DNA of 39,823 bases from Gemmatimonadales bacterium (GTDB taxonomy: Bacteria > Krumholzibacteriota > Krumholzibacteriia > LZORAL124-64-63). Of this stretch, positions 15,988 to 25,033 are shown piece after piece; position 1 is the stretch's first letter; each line of letters starts with the position of its first letter. The position numbers and the translations under genes are program-made. The notes under the pieces were generated by a model, which saw nothing but the letters and a program-made list of their open reading frames with translations, did not search any database and was not told the DNA's origin. The DNA is taken from assembly GCA_019038745.1 (NCBI GenBank), contig JAHOYV010000109.1, forward strand, positions 1 through 39,823, given 5' to 3'.

Positions 15988-17388
15988 TCAGATTTCGAAA
16001 CCTTCCTTCAGGTCGGGCGCCGTGGTTTCGGCCCCTGTTACTTCAGCAATCCGCTCAGCCATATACTGCGCCGACTCCGGCTCCCCGTGTACCACGAACA
16101 CCCGTTTGGGAGGCTGCGGAGCCGTACCTATCCACCGCATGATTTCCTCCCCATCGGCGTGGCTGCTCAGACCCTGCATCGATGCCACCCGTGCCTCGAC
16201 GGGAATGTTTTGGCCGTGCATACGCAAGGTCTCCGCGCCATCATGCAGAGCCCGGCCCCGCGTACCGACCGCCTGGTAACCACTTAGAAGAATCAGGTTG
16301 TGGGAATTGGGCAAACGACGGACGAGATGGTGCAGAATCCGTCCCCCCGTCATCATCCCGCTGGCTGCGATGATGACCCGCGGGCCATCCAGGTTGTTCA
16401 GAATTTTGGATTCGTGAACGGTACGATGCAGGGTCACGTTCTTCGGCAACAAACGGTTGCGCCCGTCGGAAGTTATGTCCTCATCCAGATTGTAATCGTA
16501 CAGATGCCTGGAGTAGATGGCGGTCGCGTCGATGGCCATGGGGCTGTCGATGTGAATGGGCACGTCCTGCAGGTCACCCTTGCGCATCAGGTTGCGCAGG
16601 ATCAGGGCCACAAGCTGGGTGCGTCCCACCGCAAAGCTGGGGATCAGAACCACCCCGCGCTTGTGCATGGTCCGCTCAAAATCCTCCCGGATCTGATCCA
16701 GGATCGATTCCTTTTCATGGGAACGTTTGCCGTAGGTTGATTCGACGATCAGCACATCGCAGGCCGGTAACGGCTCTGGGTCCGTGTGAAGGGGAACATT
16801 GTAACGGCCCAGGTCGCCGCTGAAAACCAATGTGGTCTCTCCTTCGTTCACTCCACTGCCGTCACCCCCGGCGATACGGATCTCCACAAACCCCGCCCCC
16901 AGAATATGCCCGGAATTAATGAAGCGATAGCGCACTTCCGAAGACAGTTTAACCCACTTGTTGAAGTCCTGGGGCACCACCAGCTTGAGGGCATACAGCG
17001 CGTCAATCGAAGTATAGAGAGGTTCGGGCGACTTGTGTCTGGAGTATCCCTTTTTCTTCGCCCAGGCCGCGTCCTCTTCCTGGATGTGGGCCGAATCCAT
17101 GAGCATCAACTCAAGCAGTTCGGAGGTGGCCTGCGTGCAATGGATCTGTCCTTGGAAACCATACTTCATCATCCGCGGCACGTAACCCGTGTGGTCGATG
17201 TGGGAATGAGTCAGGATGATGTGATCCAGAAAACCGGGCTCGAATCCGGGTTCATCCCAGTTCATTCGGCGAAGCTTTCTCAGACCCTGGAACATGCCGC
17301 AGTCGACAAGAATCCGCTGGCCGGCCGCTTCCAACAAGTGGCGGGATCCGGTCACCGTTCGGGCGGCGCCGTGAAAGGTTAGACGCAT
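15988..17388 (-). CDS. Beta-CASP metallo-beta-lactamase-fold ribonuclease
   Basis: The protein belongs to the CPSF73/RNase J-related superfamily of zinc-dependent RNA nucleases acting in the cytoplasm. Visible metal-binding motifs are THSHIDHTGY (HxHxDH), INSGHILGAG, and LVFSGDLGR with the bridging Asp. Beta-CASP motifs follow: VESTYGKRSHE, IPSFAVGRTQ, ASGMMTGGRI and GLSSHADGEE. The ATG at 17388, seven bases after AAGGAG, gives a 466-residue protein, the usual length; the frame is open further upstream but poor in family similarity. Bacterial members of this subgroup are commonly annotated as RNA exonucleases, with little direct functional data. Confidence 0.92.
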   Translation of the reverse strand: MRLTFHGAARTVTGSRHLLEAAGQRILVDCGMFQGLRKLRRMNWDEPGFEPGFLDHIILTHSHIDHTGYVPRMMKYGFQGQIHCTQATSELLELMLMDSAHIQEEDAAWAKKKGYSRHKSPEPLYTSIDALYALKLVVPQDFNKWVKLSSEVRYRFINSGHILGAGFVEIRIAGGDGSGVNEGETTLVFSGDLGRYNVPLHTDPEPLPACDVLIVESTYGKRSHEKESILDQIREDFERTMHKRGVVLIPSFAVGRTQLVALILRNLMRKGDLQDVPIHIDSPMAIDATAIYSRHLYDYNLDEDITSDGRNRLLPKNVTLHRTVHESKILNNLDGPRVIIAASGMMTGGRILHHLVRRLPNSHNLILLSGYQAVGTRGRALHDGAETLRMHGQNIPVEARVASMQGLSSHADGEEIMRWIGTAPQPPKRVFVVHGEPESAQYMAERIAEVTGAETTAPDLKEGFEI

Positions 17389-17576
17389 GGTTGTCTCCTT
17401 GAACCGGGCTGGAGTTGGACGATCGGGACAAACTGGTAGGCGGCAAACATACACCAAACAGCGGAATCTCTCAATTCCTGCTGCCGATGTGCATGTGCGA
17501 TGAAAGACCACTTTGTTAAATCTGGCGGTTGTGGAACAATACGAAGAACGATCATTGACTCAAGGAGGACCGTCCC

Positions 17577-18746
17577 ATGCTGAACATTGCCCTTTTTGGT
17601 GCACCCGGTGCCGGTAAAGGCACCCAATCGGAACTGTTGATGAAAAAGCACAACCTGGTGTACATAGCCACCGGCGACATCCTGCGCCAGGAGATCGCCG
17701 ACAGCACCGAACTGGGCCTCGCCGCCAAATCAATCATCGAATCAGGCGGTTTGGTCTCCGATGAAATCATCGTTCAGATCATCGAGAAGAAGATCATCAC
17801 CAATCCTGATGCGGCCGGTTTTCTCTTCGACGGATTTCCCCGCACCTTCGTCCAGGCCTACATCCTGGAAGGGCTGCTGCTGAAGATGCATACCTCCCTG
17901 ACCTGCCTGCTCAGTCTGGAAGTACCGCCGGAGGAATCATTCAAACGCCTGCTGAACCGGGCCAAGACCTCCGGCCGCAGTGACGATACCGAGACCGTCA
18001 TCAAGAACCGCCTGAAGGAATACGAGGAAAAGACAGCGCCGGTGGCCCAGTTCTACAAGGACCAGGATCTATACTTCCCCATCCAGGGCGTGGGCTCCAT
18101 CGAAGAGATCAACCGGGAGCTGGAGGAGGTCATCGAACAGGAACTTCGCAAGGTGCTGTTCAACATCGTACTGCTGGGCTATCCCGGTGCGGGACGAGGC
18201 ACCCAGGCCCGCAATCTGGCCCGGGAATACAACCTGGTCTACGTTTCCACCGGAGAGATGCTGAAGGAGGAAATCGGAAAGGGGTCGCATGTCGGCCGGA
18301 CGGTTCAGGCCATCTTCGACAAGGGCGACCTGGTACCCGACGAGATCGTCATCAAACTCATCGAAAAACTCATCCGGCGGAACCCCGAGGCCAGCGGTTT
18401 CATCTTCAAGGGCTTCCCGCGCACTCTGGTACAGGCCTATATCCTGGACGGGCTGCTGCGCAAAATCAATTCCTCGGTATCCTTCACCCTGGACATCCAA
18501 TGTCCCACTCTGGAATTGATTAAACGACTGGATGCCCGAGGCAAGACCGAACGGTGCATGAATTACGACCTGGAGACTACTACCATCGTCCACCGTCTGG
18601 AACAGCACGAAAAAATTTGCCTGCCTGTTGTGGATTACTACCGGAAGCAGCGCAAGGTGACGGTCATAGACGGCGACGGCACGCCCGAGGAGATCTGGAA
18701 CCGTATCAAGGGACCCGCCGAAGAGGCCTGGCGCAAGGCGAGGTAG
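17577..18746 (+). CDS. Tandem adenylate kinase with degenerate second domain
   Basis: A strong AAGGAGG site precedes the ATG. Two adenylate-kinase-like domains lie head to tail. Domain 1 (about residues 1-190) has an intact P-loop GAPGAGKGTQ with Lys14, ATGDIL, FDGFPRT and a short-lid RAKTSGRSDD segment, so it should be active in AMP phosphorylation by ATP. Domain 2 (about 193-389) keeps the same layout but has Arg207 in place of the P-loop lysine (GYPGAGRGTQ), STGEML in place of TGD, KGFPRT in place of DGFPRT, and lacks the GRxDD segment. It is therefore probably catalytically inactive and may serve binding, regulation or dimer-like assembly. The length (389) is twice the usual bacterial kinase. 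Confidence 0.88.
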   Translation: MLNIALFGAPGAGKGTQSELLMKKHNLVYIATGDILRQEIADSTELGLAAKSIIESGGLVSDEIIVQIIEKKIITNPDAAGFLFDGFPRTFVQAYILEGLLLKMHTSLTCLLSLEVPPEESFKRLLNRAKTSGRSDDTETVIKNRLKEYEEKTAPVAQFYKDQDLYFPIQGVGSIEEINRELEEVIEQELRKVLFNIVLLGYPGAGRGTQARNLAREYNLVYVSTGEMLKEEIGKGSHVGRTVQAIFDKGDLVPDEIVIKLIEKLIRRNPEASGFIFKGFPRTLVQAYILDGLLRKINSSVSFTLDIQCPTLELIKRLDARGKTERCMNYDLETTTIVHRLEQHEKICLPVVDYYRKQRKVTVIDGDGTPEEIWNRIKGPAEEAWRKAR

Positions 18747-18747
18747 A

Positions 18748-18807
18748 CAGGGCGCAGAAAATTCTGCGCCCTGGTCCTGCCTGCTGAAGGGGGTTCAATC
18801 AGGCAGG
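18748..18807. repeat. Two successive hairpins after the adenylate kinase gene
   Basis: CAGGGCGCAGAA pairs perfectly with TTCTGCGCCCTG (18748-18773, two-base loop). CCTGCCTG then pairs with CAGGCAGG (18776-18807, 16-base loop). No T run follows on either strand, so they are not standard terminators. They lie between convergent genes and may stabilise the message end or end transcription from both sides. Confidence 0.6.
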
Positions 18808-18818
18808 TAGATGGAGCG

Positions 18819-19250
18819 CTACGTGTCTGCTTGAGTTTTCATTATGCTCTTGGCCATCAAAGCGTCTTTTACCTTCTTCTCGAAATTCGCCTTCAGGGCC
18901 TCGGCGTCCTTGCCGCAACAACCCTTGCTGTCATCCAGCGATTCGACGCAACAAGGGTGCATCTCGGCTTTGGCTGTCTGGACATGCGGACAACTGTTGA
19001 AAGCTTCCTTCACCTGCTCGGCAGTCTTGCCGCAACATCCCTTGGCACTCAAGGCAGCCTCCATACAGCACTTGTCCAGGGAATCCGCCATGTCTCCACA
19101 ACCCTTGGCGTCTGCAGCCTGGGGGCAGGTTTTGGGACAACCCTGAGTGGCGGCGGTCTTCTTGGGCGGACAATTCTCCGCAAGGGCCAATGAAGATACC
19201 ATGGCGGTCAAAGCCAAAACTGCCATCAGGCAAATAGTGATCTTCTTCAT
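18819..19250 (-). CDS. Secreted cysteine-rich repeat protein, possible metal-binding
   Basis: The ATG at 19250 has AAAGGA upstream and gives a signal peptide (MKKITICLMAVLALTAMVSSLALA). The mature chain of about 119 residues contains 13 cysteines. Two copies of a unit of about 28 residues are visible: CC-x9-CCGKTAEQVKEAF starting at Cys61, and CC-x9-CCGKDAEALKANF starting at Cys100, 39 residues apart. The remaining cysteines lie in Pro- and Gly-rich N-terminal turns. Paired CC motifs outside the cytoplasm suggest metal binding (copper or zinc) or a disulfide-rich fold. I do not recognise a named family. The gene has a good candidate promoter about 150 bases upstream. Confidence 0.75.
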   Translation of the reverse strand: MKKITICLMAVLALTAMVSSLALAENCPPKKTAATQGCPKTCPQAADAKGCGDMADSLDKCCMEAALSAKGCCGKTAEQVKEAFNSCPHVQTAKAEMHPCCVESLDDSKGCCGKDAEALKANFEKKVKDALMAKSIMKTQADT

Positions 19251-19598
19251 TTCCAACATCCTTTCCAATTATGACAAAATTCACGCCCAAACCCTTTGAG
19301 TCTGGTTTTGGGCCTTGACTTGAATTCCCACTAAAGGCATTCCGCAGAACGTTTTCACACTGAATACCTGAGGGTGCGACCATTTCCTACTCTTTTAGTA
19401 TATGTTTGGTTCCAAAAAATGCAACTTGGATTCTTTTTAGCGCTCCATTCTCATGAATCCTCGGTCGCGTTACCCTGAATTCAGGGGGGATTTGTGAGCC
19501 GCGATGGACTGGAAATTCCTTCCCTCGGGGGAAGCATTGGGGGGAATTTTTGGGAAAGCTGTCGCGGGGTTGGAGCTACGCACTTCTTGATCAACTGC
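19251..19598. other. Non-coding interval between the Cys-rich gene and recQ
   Basis: This 348-base interval holds the promoter described at 19397-19424. It also has a perfect 14-bp palindrome CCCTGAATTCAGGG (19473-19486) and a GGGAAG-type hairpin near 19515-19535 that could end recQ transcription on the minus strand. No protein gene is supported in it. Confidence 0.5.
19397..19424 (-). promoter_or_regulatory. Candidate promoter of the Cys-rich protein gene
   Basis: On the minus strand TTGCAT (19424-19419) and TATACT (19402-19397) are separated by 16 bases, close to the sigma-70 consensus. The site lies in an AT-rich stretch upstream of the gene and implies a 5' untranslated region of about 140 bases. 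Confidence 0.55.
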
Positions 19599-21431
19599 TC
19601 AACTGCTCTCCCTGATCACTGCCAGAAACCGCTCGCCATAGCGCTCCAATTTGGCCTGCCCCACTCCGCTGATCTGCAGAAACTCCGCCTCATCCGTCGG
19701 CCGATGAAGAGCCATGGCAGCCAATGTCTTGTCATGGAAGATTACGTAGGGAGGGACTTCCTGTTCGGCGGCGGTGGTTCTCCGCAATTCACGCAAACTC
19801 TCAAACAGGGCCTGGTTGGCTTCCCCGTCGGCTTCGGCCCCGCCTTCGAACAAAATCGCCACCGTGGCCTTTTTCTTCTTCGGTTTTTTCGCCCGGGCCA
19901 TCGCAGCCGTTTCCTGGCGCAGCAGCAGTTTTCCCTCTCCCTGCAACACCGGTCGCGCCGCCGGGGTCAACCGAAGTCCCCCGTATCCCTCCAGATCCAC
20001 CGCCAGCAAGCCCCGCGTAACCATTTGTCGGATGATGGAGCGCCACTGCCAGACATCAAACTCCGTGCCGATACCGTAGGTACTCAGCAGGTCGTGACCA
20101 AACCGTCCAATGCGCTCGCTTTCGCTGCCCCGCAACACGTCGATGATGTAGAGGGCGCCGAAGCGCTGACCGGTTCGCGCCACACAGGAAAGCAGCTTTT
20201 GGGCAGCTTCGGTGCCGTCGAAGGTGTCCACCGGTTCCAGACAGGTATCGCAATTGCCGCAGGGCTCGGGCAACGATTCCCCGAAATATTCCAGCAGCAG
20301 TTGCCTCCGGCAGGAAACGGTTTCGCAATAGCCGAGCATGGTATCCAACTTCTGGCGTTCGCTGCGCTTGTAGATTTCATCGGCATCGCTTTCCTCGGCC
20401 AAACGGGTGTGCAGGATCACATCCTGCATGCCATAGGCCATCCAGGCGTTGGCGGCCAGCCCGTCGCGCCCGGCGCGTCCGGTCTCCTGGTAATAGGCTT
20501 CGATGCTCTTGGGTAGATCCAGGTGGGCCACGAAACGCACGTCCGGCTTGTCGATGCCCATGCCGAAAGCAATCGTCGCCACGATGATCAGGCCGTCCTC
20601 GTTCAGGAAACGATCCTGGTGCCTGTGCCGAACACCGGCCGACAGACCGGCGTGATAAGGCATGGCCTTCAGCCCGTTATCGACCAGGAACTTGGCGACT
20701 TGTTCAGTGCGTTTGCGGGACAGGCAGTAGACGATGCCGGCGTCGTTTTCGTGCTCACCGCGGATAAAATCCAACAGTTGCCGCTTTTCGTTTATCTTGG
20801 GCGTGACCCGGTAGCGAATATTGGGGCGGTCAAATCCCGTAACGAAGACTCGACCCTCTCCCAGCCGAAGCTTGGTGACGATTTCCCTGCGCGTGCGCTC
20901 ATCCGCCGTGGCCGTGCACGCCAACACGGGTAATTCCGGCCAGCGATCCCGCAAGATGTCAAGCTGCAGGTACTCCGGACGGAAATCGTGTCCCCAGCGG
21001 GAGATACAATGGGCCTCGTCAATGGCCACCAGCGACAGCCTGCAACGGTCCAGAAACTCCAAAGTGGAATCCTGTAACAACCGCTCCGGAGCGAGATAAA
21101 CCAGGTCGAGTTCCCCCCGCAAGAGTTGTCCCTCCACCCGCCTGATTTCATCCAGGGGCAAGCTGGAGTTCAGGCAGGCCGCACGCACGCCCACCTGGCG
21201 CAGGGCGTTGACCTGATCCTGCATCAGGGCGATAAGGGGCGAAACCACCAGCCCAGTGCCCTCGCGCACCAGGGCTGGAATTTGATAGCAAAGGCTTTTG
21301 CCGCCCCCGGTAGGCATCAAAACCAGTGAGTGGCCGCCCTCGATGAGGTGATCGATGATCTCCTGCTGACTGTCTCGGAAAGTGTCGTAGCCGAAAACAC
21401 TACTGAGAATCCGGGTCGCGGACGAGGTCAT
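19599..21431 (-). CDS. recQ: ATP-dependent DNA helicase RecQ
   Basis: This is a 3'-5' superfamily 2 helicase that unwinds recombination and repair intermediates. The helicase core shows [32 protein letters not shown] (motifs 0 and I), [17 protein letters not shown] (motif II and the aromatic loop), [11 protein letters not shown], and [10 protein letters not shown] (motif VI). A RecQ C-terminal zinc site follows in CETVSCRRQ and PCGNCDTC, then a winged-helix region. A lysine-rich linker (AKKPKKKK) leads to a C-terminal HRDC domain ([19 protein letters not shown], then [15 protein letters not shown]). The ATG at 21431 gives 610 residues, the usual RecQ length; the longer open frame upstream is not family-like. 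It is divergent from the histidine kinase gene. Confidence 0.96.
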   Translation of the reverse strand: MTSSATRILSSVFGYDTFRDSQQEIIDHLIEGGHSLVLMPTGGGKSLCYQIPALVREGTGLVVSPLIALMQDQVNALRQVGVRAACLNSSLPLDEIRRVEGQLLRGELDLVYLAPERLLQDSTLEFLDRCRLSLVAIDEAHCISRWGHDFRPEYLQLDILRDRWPELPVLACTATADERTRREIVTKLRLGEGRVFVTGFDRPNIRYRVTPKINEKRQLLDFIRGEHENDAGIVYCLSRKRTEQVAKFLVDNGLKAMPYHAGLSAGVRHRHQDRFLNEDGLIIVATIAFGMGIDKPDVRFVAHLDLPKSIEAYYQETGRAGRDGLAANAWMAYGMQDVILHTRLAEESDADEIYKRSERQKLDTMLGYCETVSCRRQLLLEYFGESLPEPCGNCDTCLEPVDTFDGTEAAQKLLSCVARTGQRFGALYIIDVLRGSESERIGRFGHDLLSTYGIGTEFDVWQWRSIIRQMVTRGLLAVDLEGYGGLRLTPAARPVLQGEGKLLLRQETAAMARAKKPKKKKATVAILFEGGAEADGEANQALFESLRELRRTTAAEQEVPPYVIFHDKTLAAMALHRPTDEAEFLQISGVGQAKLERYGERFLAVIRESS

Positions 21432-21574
21432 GTTTTTCCATTTCGAAAACAGGATTGGATTGCCACCAGGGTAAGTCCTGCCGGACTGAACAGCAACCAG
21501 CATGCCCCAAATCAAATTATGGCCAAGTGGTAAATTCTACTCAATTTTCGGCGTCAAATGACGATTTACTTCTC

Positions 21575-22372
21575 ATGAGTACAAATCTACAGACCGAAAA
21601 AATCGATCATGGTTCCTTCGACCAGGTAATTCTGGGTATTGCCCATGAGTTGAACAACCCGAACACCTTCGTGCGTCTCAACGCGACCAACCTCAAGAAG
21701 ATGTTGTGGCTCCTGCGACCCTGCCTGGAGGAATACGAACAGAACCATCCCGGCGAAAAGCTGGGGCCCTACCCGATGGACGAGCTGCGGACGAAGATCA
21801 ACCAGCAGATTGAGGGCATCCTCAATGCCACGGTTCGAATCATTGTCGTGGCGGACAAATTGAAACAATGCACGAGCGAATCGCTGGAGCAGGTTTCGCC
21901 CATCTCCATGCGCGACATCATTCAGGACATGCTCCGCGAGCACGCATTCATCATGCAGGACAAAGTCGAAGTGGAGACTGATCTTCCGGCTGACGAACCC
22001 TGCCAAATCATCGGGTTTCGCCTGCAGATGGAACAAGCCGTATCCGTGCTGATAACCAACGCCGTCGACGCCATCGGGGAGCAGCACAAGGAAGGCGACG
22101 CCGTAACCGGCCGCTTGCGAATCAAACTCGCCATGGATAAAAACCTCGTTACCCTGAGCATCGGCGACAACGGATGCGGAATCGACAAGAAGAATCTGGC
22201 CAAGGTATTCACCCCCTACTTTTCGACCAAGCCGCAGGGCGTGGGGGACGGCATGGGTCTGCCGATCTGCCGATCCATCATCGATAGACACGGCGGCACA
22301 ATAACCCTCGATAGCGAACCGGGAACCGGAACCGAAGTGCAAATCGTGCTTCCTCACAACAGGAGTGAATGA
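21575..22372 (+). CDS. Soluble sensor histidine kinase
   Basis: This is a cytoplasmic two-component kinase without membrane segments. The chosen ATG (MSTNLQTEK) leaves about 20 residues before the phosphoacceptor H-box GIAHELNNP, so there is no separate sensor domain. The dimerisation helices run to about residue 110. The ATPase domain has VLITNAVDAIGE (N-box), IGDNGCGID (G1), FTPYFSTKP (F-box) and GDGMGLPICRSIIDRHGG (G2). The Shine-Dalgarno is weak and the frame is open to 21455, so the start is not certain. It overlaps the following receiver gene by four bases and is most likely its phosphodonor; its own input signal must come through protein partners. Confidence 0.9.
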   Translation: MSTNLQTEKIDHGSFDQVILGIAHELNNPNTFVRLNATNLKKMLWLLRPCLEEYEQNHPGEKLGPYPMDELRTKINQQIEGILNATVRIIVVADKLKQCTSESLEQVSPISMRDIIQDMLREHAFIMQDKVEVETDLPADEPCQIIGFRLQMEQAVSVLITNAVDAIGEQHKEGDAVTGRLRIKLAMDKNLVTLSIGDNGCGIDKKNLAKVFTPYFSTKPQGVGDGMGLPICRSIIDRHGGTITLDSEPGTGTEVQIVLPHNRSE

Positions 22373-22803
22373 TGTCTACAAGTCTGATTAACGTGCTGGT
22401 CGTCGATGACGAATTGGAGATACTCCAGTCACTCCAGACCAACCTCGAACTGGGCGGCTACTTCGTAAAGACCGCCGACACGGCGGCCAAGGCGATGAAA
22501 CTTCTGGACCAGGACGAGTTCGATATTGTCCTGACGGACATCAATATGCCCGTTCGTGACGGCATCGATCTTCTGGCCGACATCAAGGAAAAACACGGAC
22601 AGACCCTGGTGATCATGATCACCGCCTACGACAGCATGGCCAAGGTTCTCAGCAGCCGCCTTTACGGTGCCTTCGATTTCATTCTCAAGCCCTTCGGGGA
22701 CCTCAGCGAAGTCGAGCGGGTCATGAATTCCGCCACTCAGCACATAGAGCGATGGACAGAGGTTCTGGAGGAAGTGCGTCAGCTGAAACAGACCAAGGTA
22801 TGA
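22369..22803 (+). CDS. Single-domain response regulator (CheY-like)
   Basis: This stand-alone receiver has about 144 residues. The acidic pair is in LVVDDE, the phosphoacceptor Asp is in VLTDINMP, the switch Thr is in MITAYD, and the conserved Lys is in ILKPFG. The ATG overlaps the kinase stop (ATGATGA), with AGGAG four bases before it; the next codon is also ATG, so the start may be at 22372. There is no output domain, so it should act by binding a partner. The HDOD protein downstream, which starts inside this gene's stop codon, is the obvious candidate. Confidence 0.92.
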   Translation: MMSTSLINVLVVDDELEILQSLQTNLELGGYFVKTADTAAKAMKLLDQDEFDIVLTDINMPVRDGIDLLADIKEKHGQTLVIMITAYDSMAKVLSSRLYGAFDFILKPFGDLSEVERVMNSATQHIERWTEVLEEVRQLKQTKV

Positions 22804-23663
22804 TCAGCGACCGCGCCAGAAGGATCGTCGAAGGGGCCGAAATCCCCTCGATCCCCCATGTCCTGCAAAAGATACTGAAGGTCACGGGTGATCCTACCAG
22901 TTCAAGCCGGGATCTGGAAAAACTCATCACAACCGAGCCGGCCCTGGTCACCCACCTGCTCAAAACCGTCAACTCCGCCAATTTTGGTTATGCCAAAAAA
23001 GTAAATTCCATAAGCCATACCATTGTTATGCTGGGGGTTTCGACCGTGAAGAGCATTGCCTCGGGACTGATGCTGATAGACGTCTTCAACAACCTGCCGG
23101 GTCTGAACCAGGGTTACGTGGTTGAGGTGTGGAAATGTTCGCTGGTCCGCGCCGGAGTGGCCCGCCTGCTGGCCCGGGGCACATCCAGCGAAAAACAAGA
23201 AGAGCTGTTTCTCGGGGCGATGGTCCTCGATATCGGGCACCTCGTCCTGGCTCAACACCATCAACAGAACTACGACGCCCTGACCGAAGACGATCCTTTC
23301 CCCTCTCCCGCGACGGAAACGGAATCCTTCGAAATCGACCACGCCGACACGGGCGCCGCACTGCTGGAAACCTGGCAGTTCTCACCTGCAATCATCGACC
23401 TTGTAGCAACGCATCACCAGGCGGATACTTTCGCCGGCGACCAAAACGACCTTAACTGGCTGGAACTGGCCGACGGTATTGCCCGCCAGAGCGGCGCAGT
23501 GAATGAATTCCTGGAAATGGAAGAAGAGGATGTCCACCCGGATTTTCTTCAGCGACTCACCGCAGCCGGATGGTGCTGGAATGATTTTCGAGGCCAAAAG
23601 GACACGATCAATGAGGCCATCAAATTCGCCCACGAGGTGGTCACCCCGGTTGCTGAATTGTAA
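22800..23663 (+). CDS. HDOD domain protein
   Basis: HDOD domains are catalytically silent relatives of HD phosphohydrolases found in bacterial signalling proteins. The N-terminal half has the typical pattern IPSIPHVLQKILKVTGDP, then SRDLEKLITTEPALVTHLLKTVNSANFGY and NSISHTIVMLGVSTVKSIASGL. The second half continues with the helical part (LFLGAMVLDIGHLVLAQHH, LLETWQFSPAIIDLVATHH). Starting at the ATGA overlap at 22800, it is 287 residues. Translational coupling to the receiver gene and shared strand support a working pair. The output is unknown; in other bacteria HDOD proteins affect motility, biofilm or gene expression. Confidence 0.9.
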   Translation: MISDRARRIVEGAEIPSIPHVLQKILKVTGDPTSSSRDLEKLITTEPALVTHLLKTVNSANFGYAKKVNSISHTIVMLGVSTVKSIASGLMLIDVFNNLPGLNQGYVVEVWKCSLVRAGVARLLARGTSSEKQEELFLGAMVLDIGHLVLAQHHQQNYDALTEDDPFPSPATETESFEIDHADTGAALLETWQFSPAIIDLVATHHQADTFAGDQNDLNWLELADGIARQSGAVNEFLEMEEEDVHPDFLQRLTAAGWCWNDFRGQKDTINEAIKFAHEVVTPVAEL

Positions 23664-23737
23664 TCAAGGTTTCCCCGCCGATTCCGATAACCAGATAACC
23701 AGAAGGAATGCAGTCTCCCAAATCCTCCGAGGTAATC

Positions 23738-25033
23738 ATGAAGATTCTGGTCCTGGAACACAGTCCCCTGGCTCGGCGCATTATCAGAGATGAATTGCTG
23801 CCCTCCGGCTATGAGATCCTTGAAGCTGAAACAGTCCAGGAAGCTCATAACATCCTGGCCTCAATCCCCGGTATTTGCCTGATAACTACCGGCGTTGCCA
23901 CGGATGAAGGAGACGGGTTCGAGTTCATCAAAAACCTGCGTTCCGCCGAAACCGTGGCCAGTCTCAAGCCATTAAAAAATCATGCCGTACCCGCCATCCT
24001 GGTGACCAGTAACGATACCGATGAGGATCGTCTGAAGGGCTATCAGGTGGGTGCTGCGGACTTCATCCAAAAACCCTGGCAAAGAGATCAACTACTGGGT
24101 CACGTGAATTCCGTGCTGGGCCAGGACGACGAATTGGCAGGCATGTCCGTTCTGGTTGCAGACGACAGCCCCACTGCCCGTACCTTTGTCTCAAATTGTC
24201 TGTCCCGTCTCGGGGTTACGATTCACGAAGTAGACGACGGAGACACGGCCTATGAATTCCTGAAGGGCCAGTCCGTTGATATGGTAGTTACCGACCTGAA
24301 AATGGAACGGATGGACGGGGATATCCTCTGCCTAAAAATCAGGGGAGAGCTGGGTCTGAAGAAACTACCGGTGATTTTCCTCTCGGCTAGCGAAGACAAG
24401 GGGACGATCCTCTCCCTGTTCAAACTGGGCGCCACCGATTACCTGATGAAGCCCTTCCTTCAGGAGGAGTTGATGGCCCGCCTAAAGGTTCATTTAGAGC
24501 GGGCAAAGCTTATGCAGGCCTTGAAGGACGATGGCATCTCAATCCCAGGCGCTGCGAATGATTCGGCAGAATCCCATTCGCAGTCTAAATATTCAGTCAA
24601 TCAAGATGGGCATTCACGCCCCCTGCGTATCCTGGTGGTCGACGACGGTCCCGTTAACCTTTTGGTCAATCAAAAACTCCTGCAAAGCCTTGGCTGCCAG
24701 GTCATAACGGCCAGCGACGGAAGCATCGCCGTACCCTGCTTCCAAACCCAATTGAACAACAATGAACCCTTCGACATGGTATTCATGGACTTGATGATGC
24801 CCGAAGTCAGTGGACTAGAGGCCACGCGACGGATTCGTGCCATCGAAAAGGCCCTGCCTTTCGACCACCCGGGTCGCTCAAACCCCGTGCCCATTATCGC
24901 CCTGACGGCCCAGAACCCCGAGGGCTTGCAGGATGATTGTCTGGAAGCCGGTTTGAGCGATTTCCTGGTCAAGCCAGTGCAGGAAAAAAATATTCACGAC
25001 ATGATCCAGCGCTGGACATCGGTCCTGGTCTGA
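23738..25033 (+). CDS. Triple-receiver response regulator without output domain
   Basis: The chosen ATG (GAGGTAATC upstream) gives 431 residues with three receiver domains. REC1 (about 1-125) is degenerate: the acidic pair is replaced in LVLEHSP, and the phosphoacceptor position in ICLITTGVATDEGDG has no Asp, although the conserved Lys survives in IQKPW. REC2 (about 135-255) is intact (VADDSP, VVTDLKMERMDG, LSASED, LMKPF). After a linker of about 50 residues rich in Ser, Asn and Gln, REC3 (about 305-431) is intact (VVDDGPVN, MDLMMPEVSG, ALTAQN, VKPV). No DNA-binding or enzymatic domain is present, so it may be a phosphorelay or scaffold hub. It follows the HDOD gene by 74 bases and is the last gene of the cluster. 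Confidence 0.9.
   Translation: MKILVLEHSPLARRIIRDELLPSGYEILEAETVQEAHNILASIPGICLITTGVATDEGDGFEFIKNLRSAETVASLKPLKNHAVPAILVTSNDTDEDRLKGYQVGAADFIQKPWQRDQLLGHVNSVLGQDDELAGMSVLVADDSPTARTFVSNCLSRLGVTIHEVDDGDTAYEFLKGQSVDMVVTDLKMERMDGDILCLKIRGELGLKKLPVIFLSASEDKGTILSLFKLGATDYLMKPFLQEELMARLKVHLERAKLMQALKDDGISIPGAANDSAESHSQSKYSVNQDGHSRPLRILVVDDGPVNLLVNQKLLQSLGCQVITASDGSIAVPCFQTQLNNNEPFDMVFMDLMMPEVSGLEATRRIRAIEKALPFDHPGRSNPVPIIALTAQNPEGLQDDCLEAGLSDFLVKPVQEKNIHDMIQRWTSVLV

Noticed and set aside
17389..17511. N-terminal extension of the beta-CASP nuclease to the start of the open frame
   Set aside because: The ATG at 17388 has a strong Shine-Dalgarno and matches the family N-terminus; the upstream residues look non-coding.
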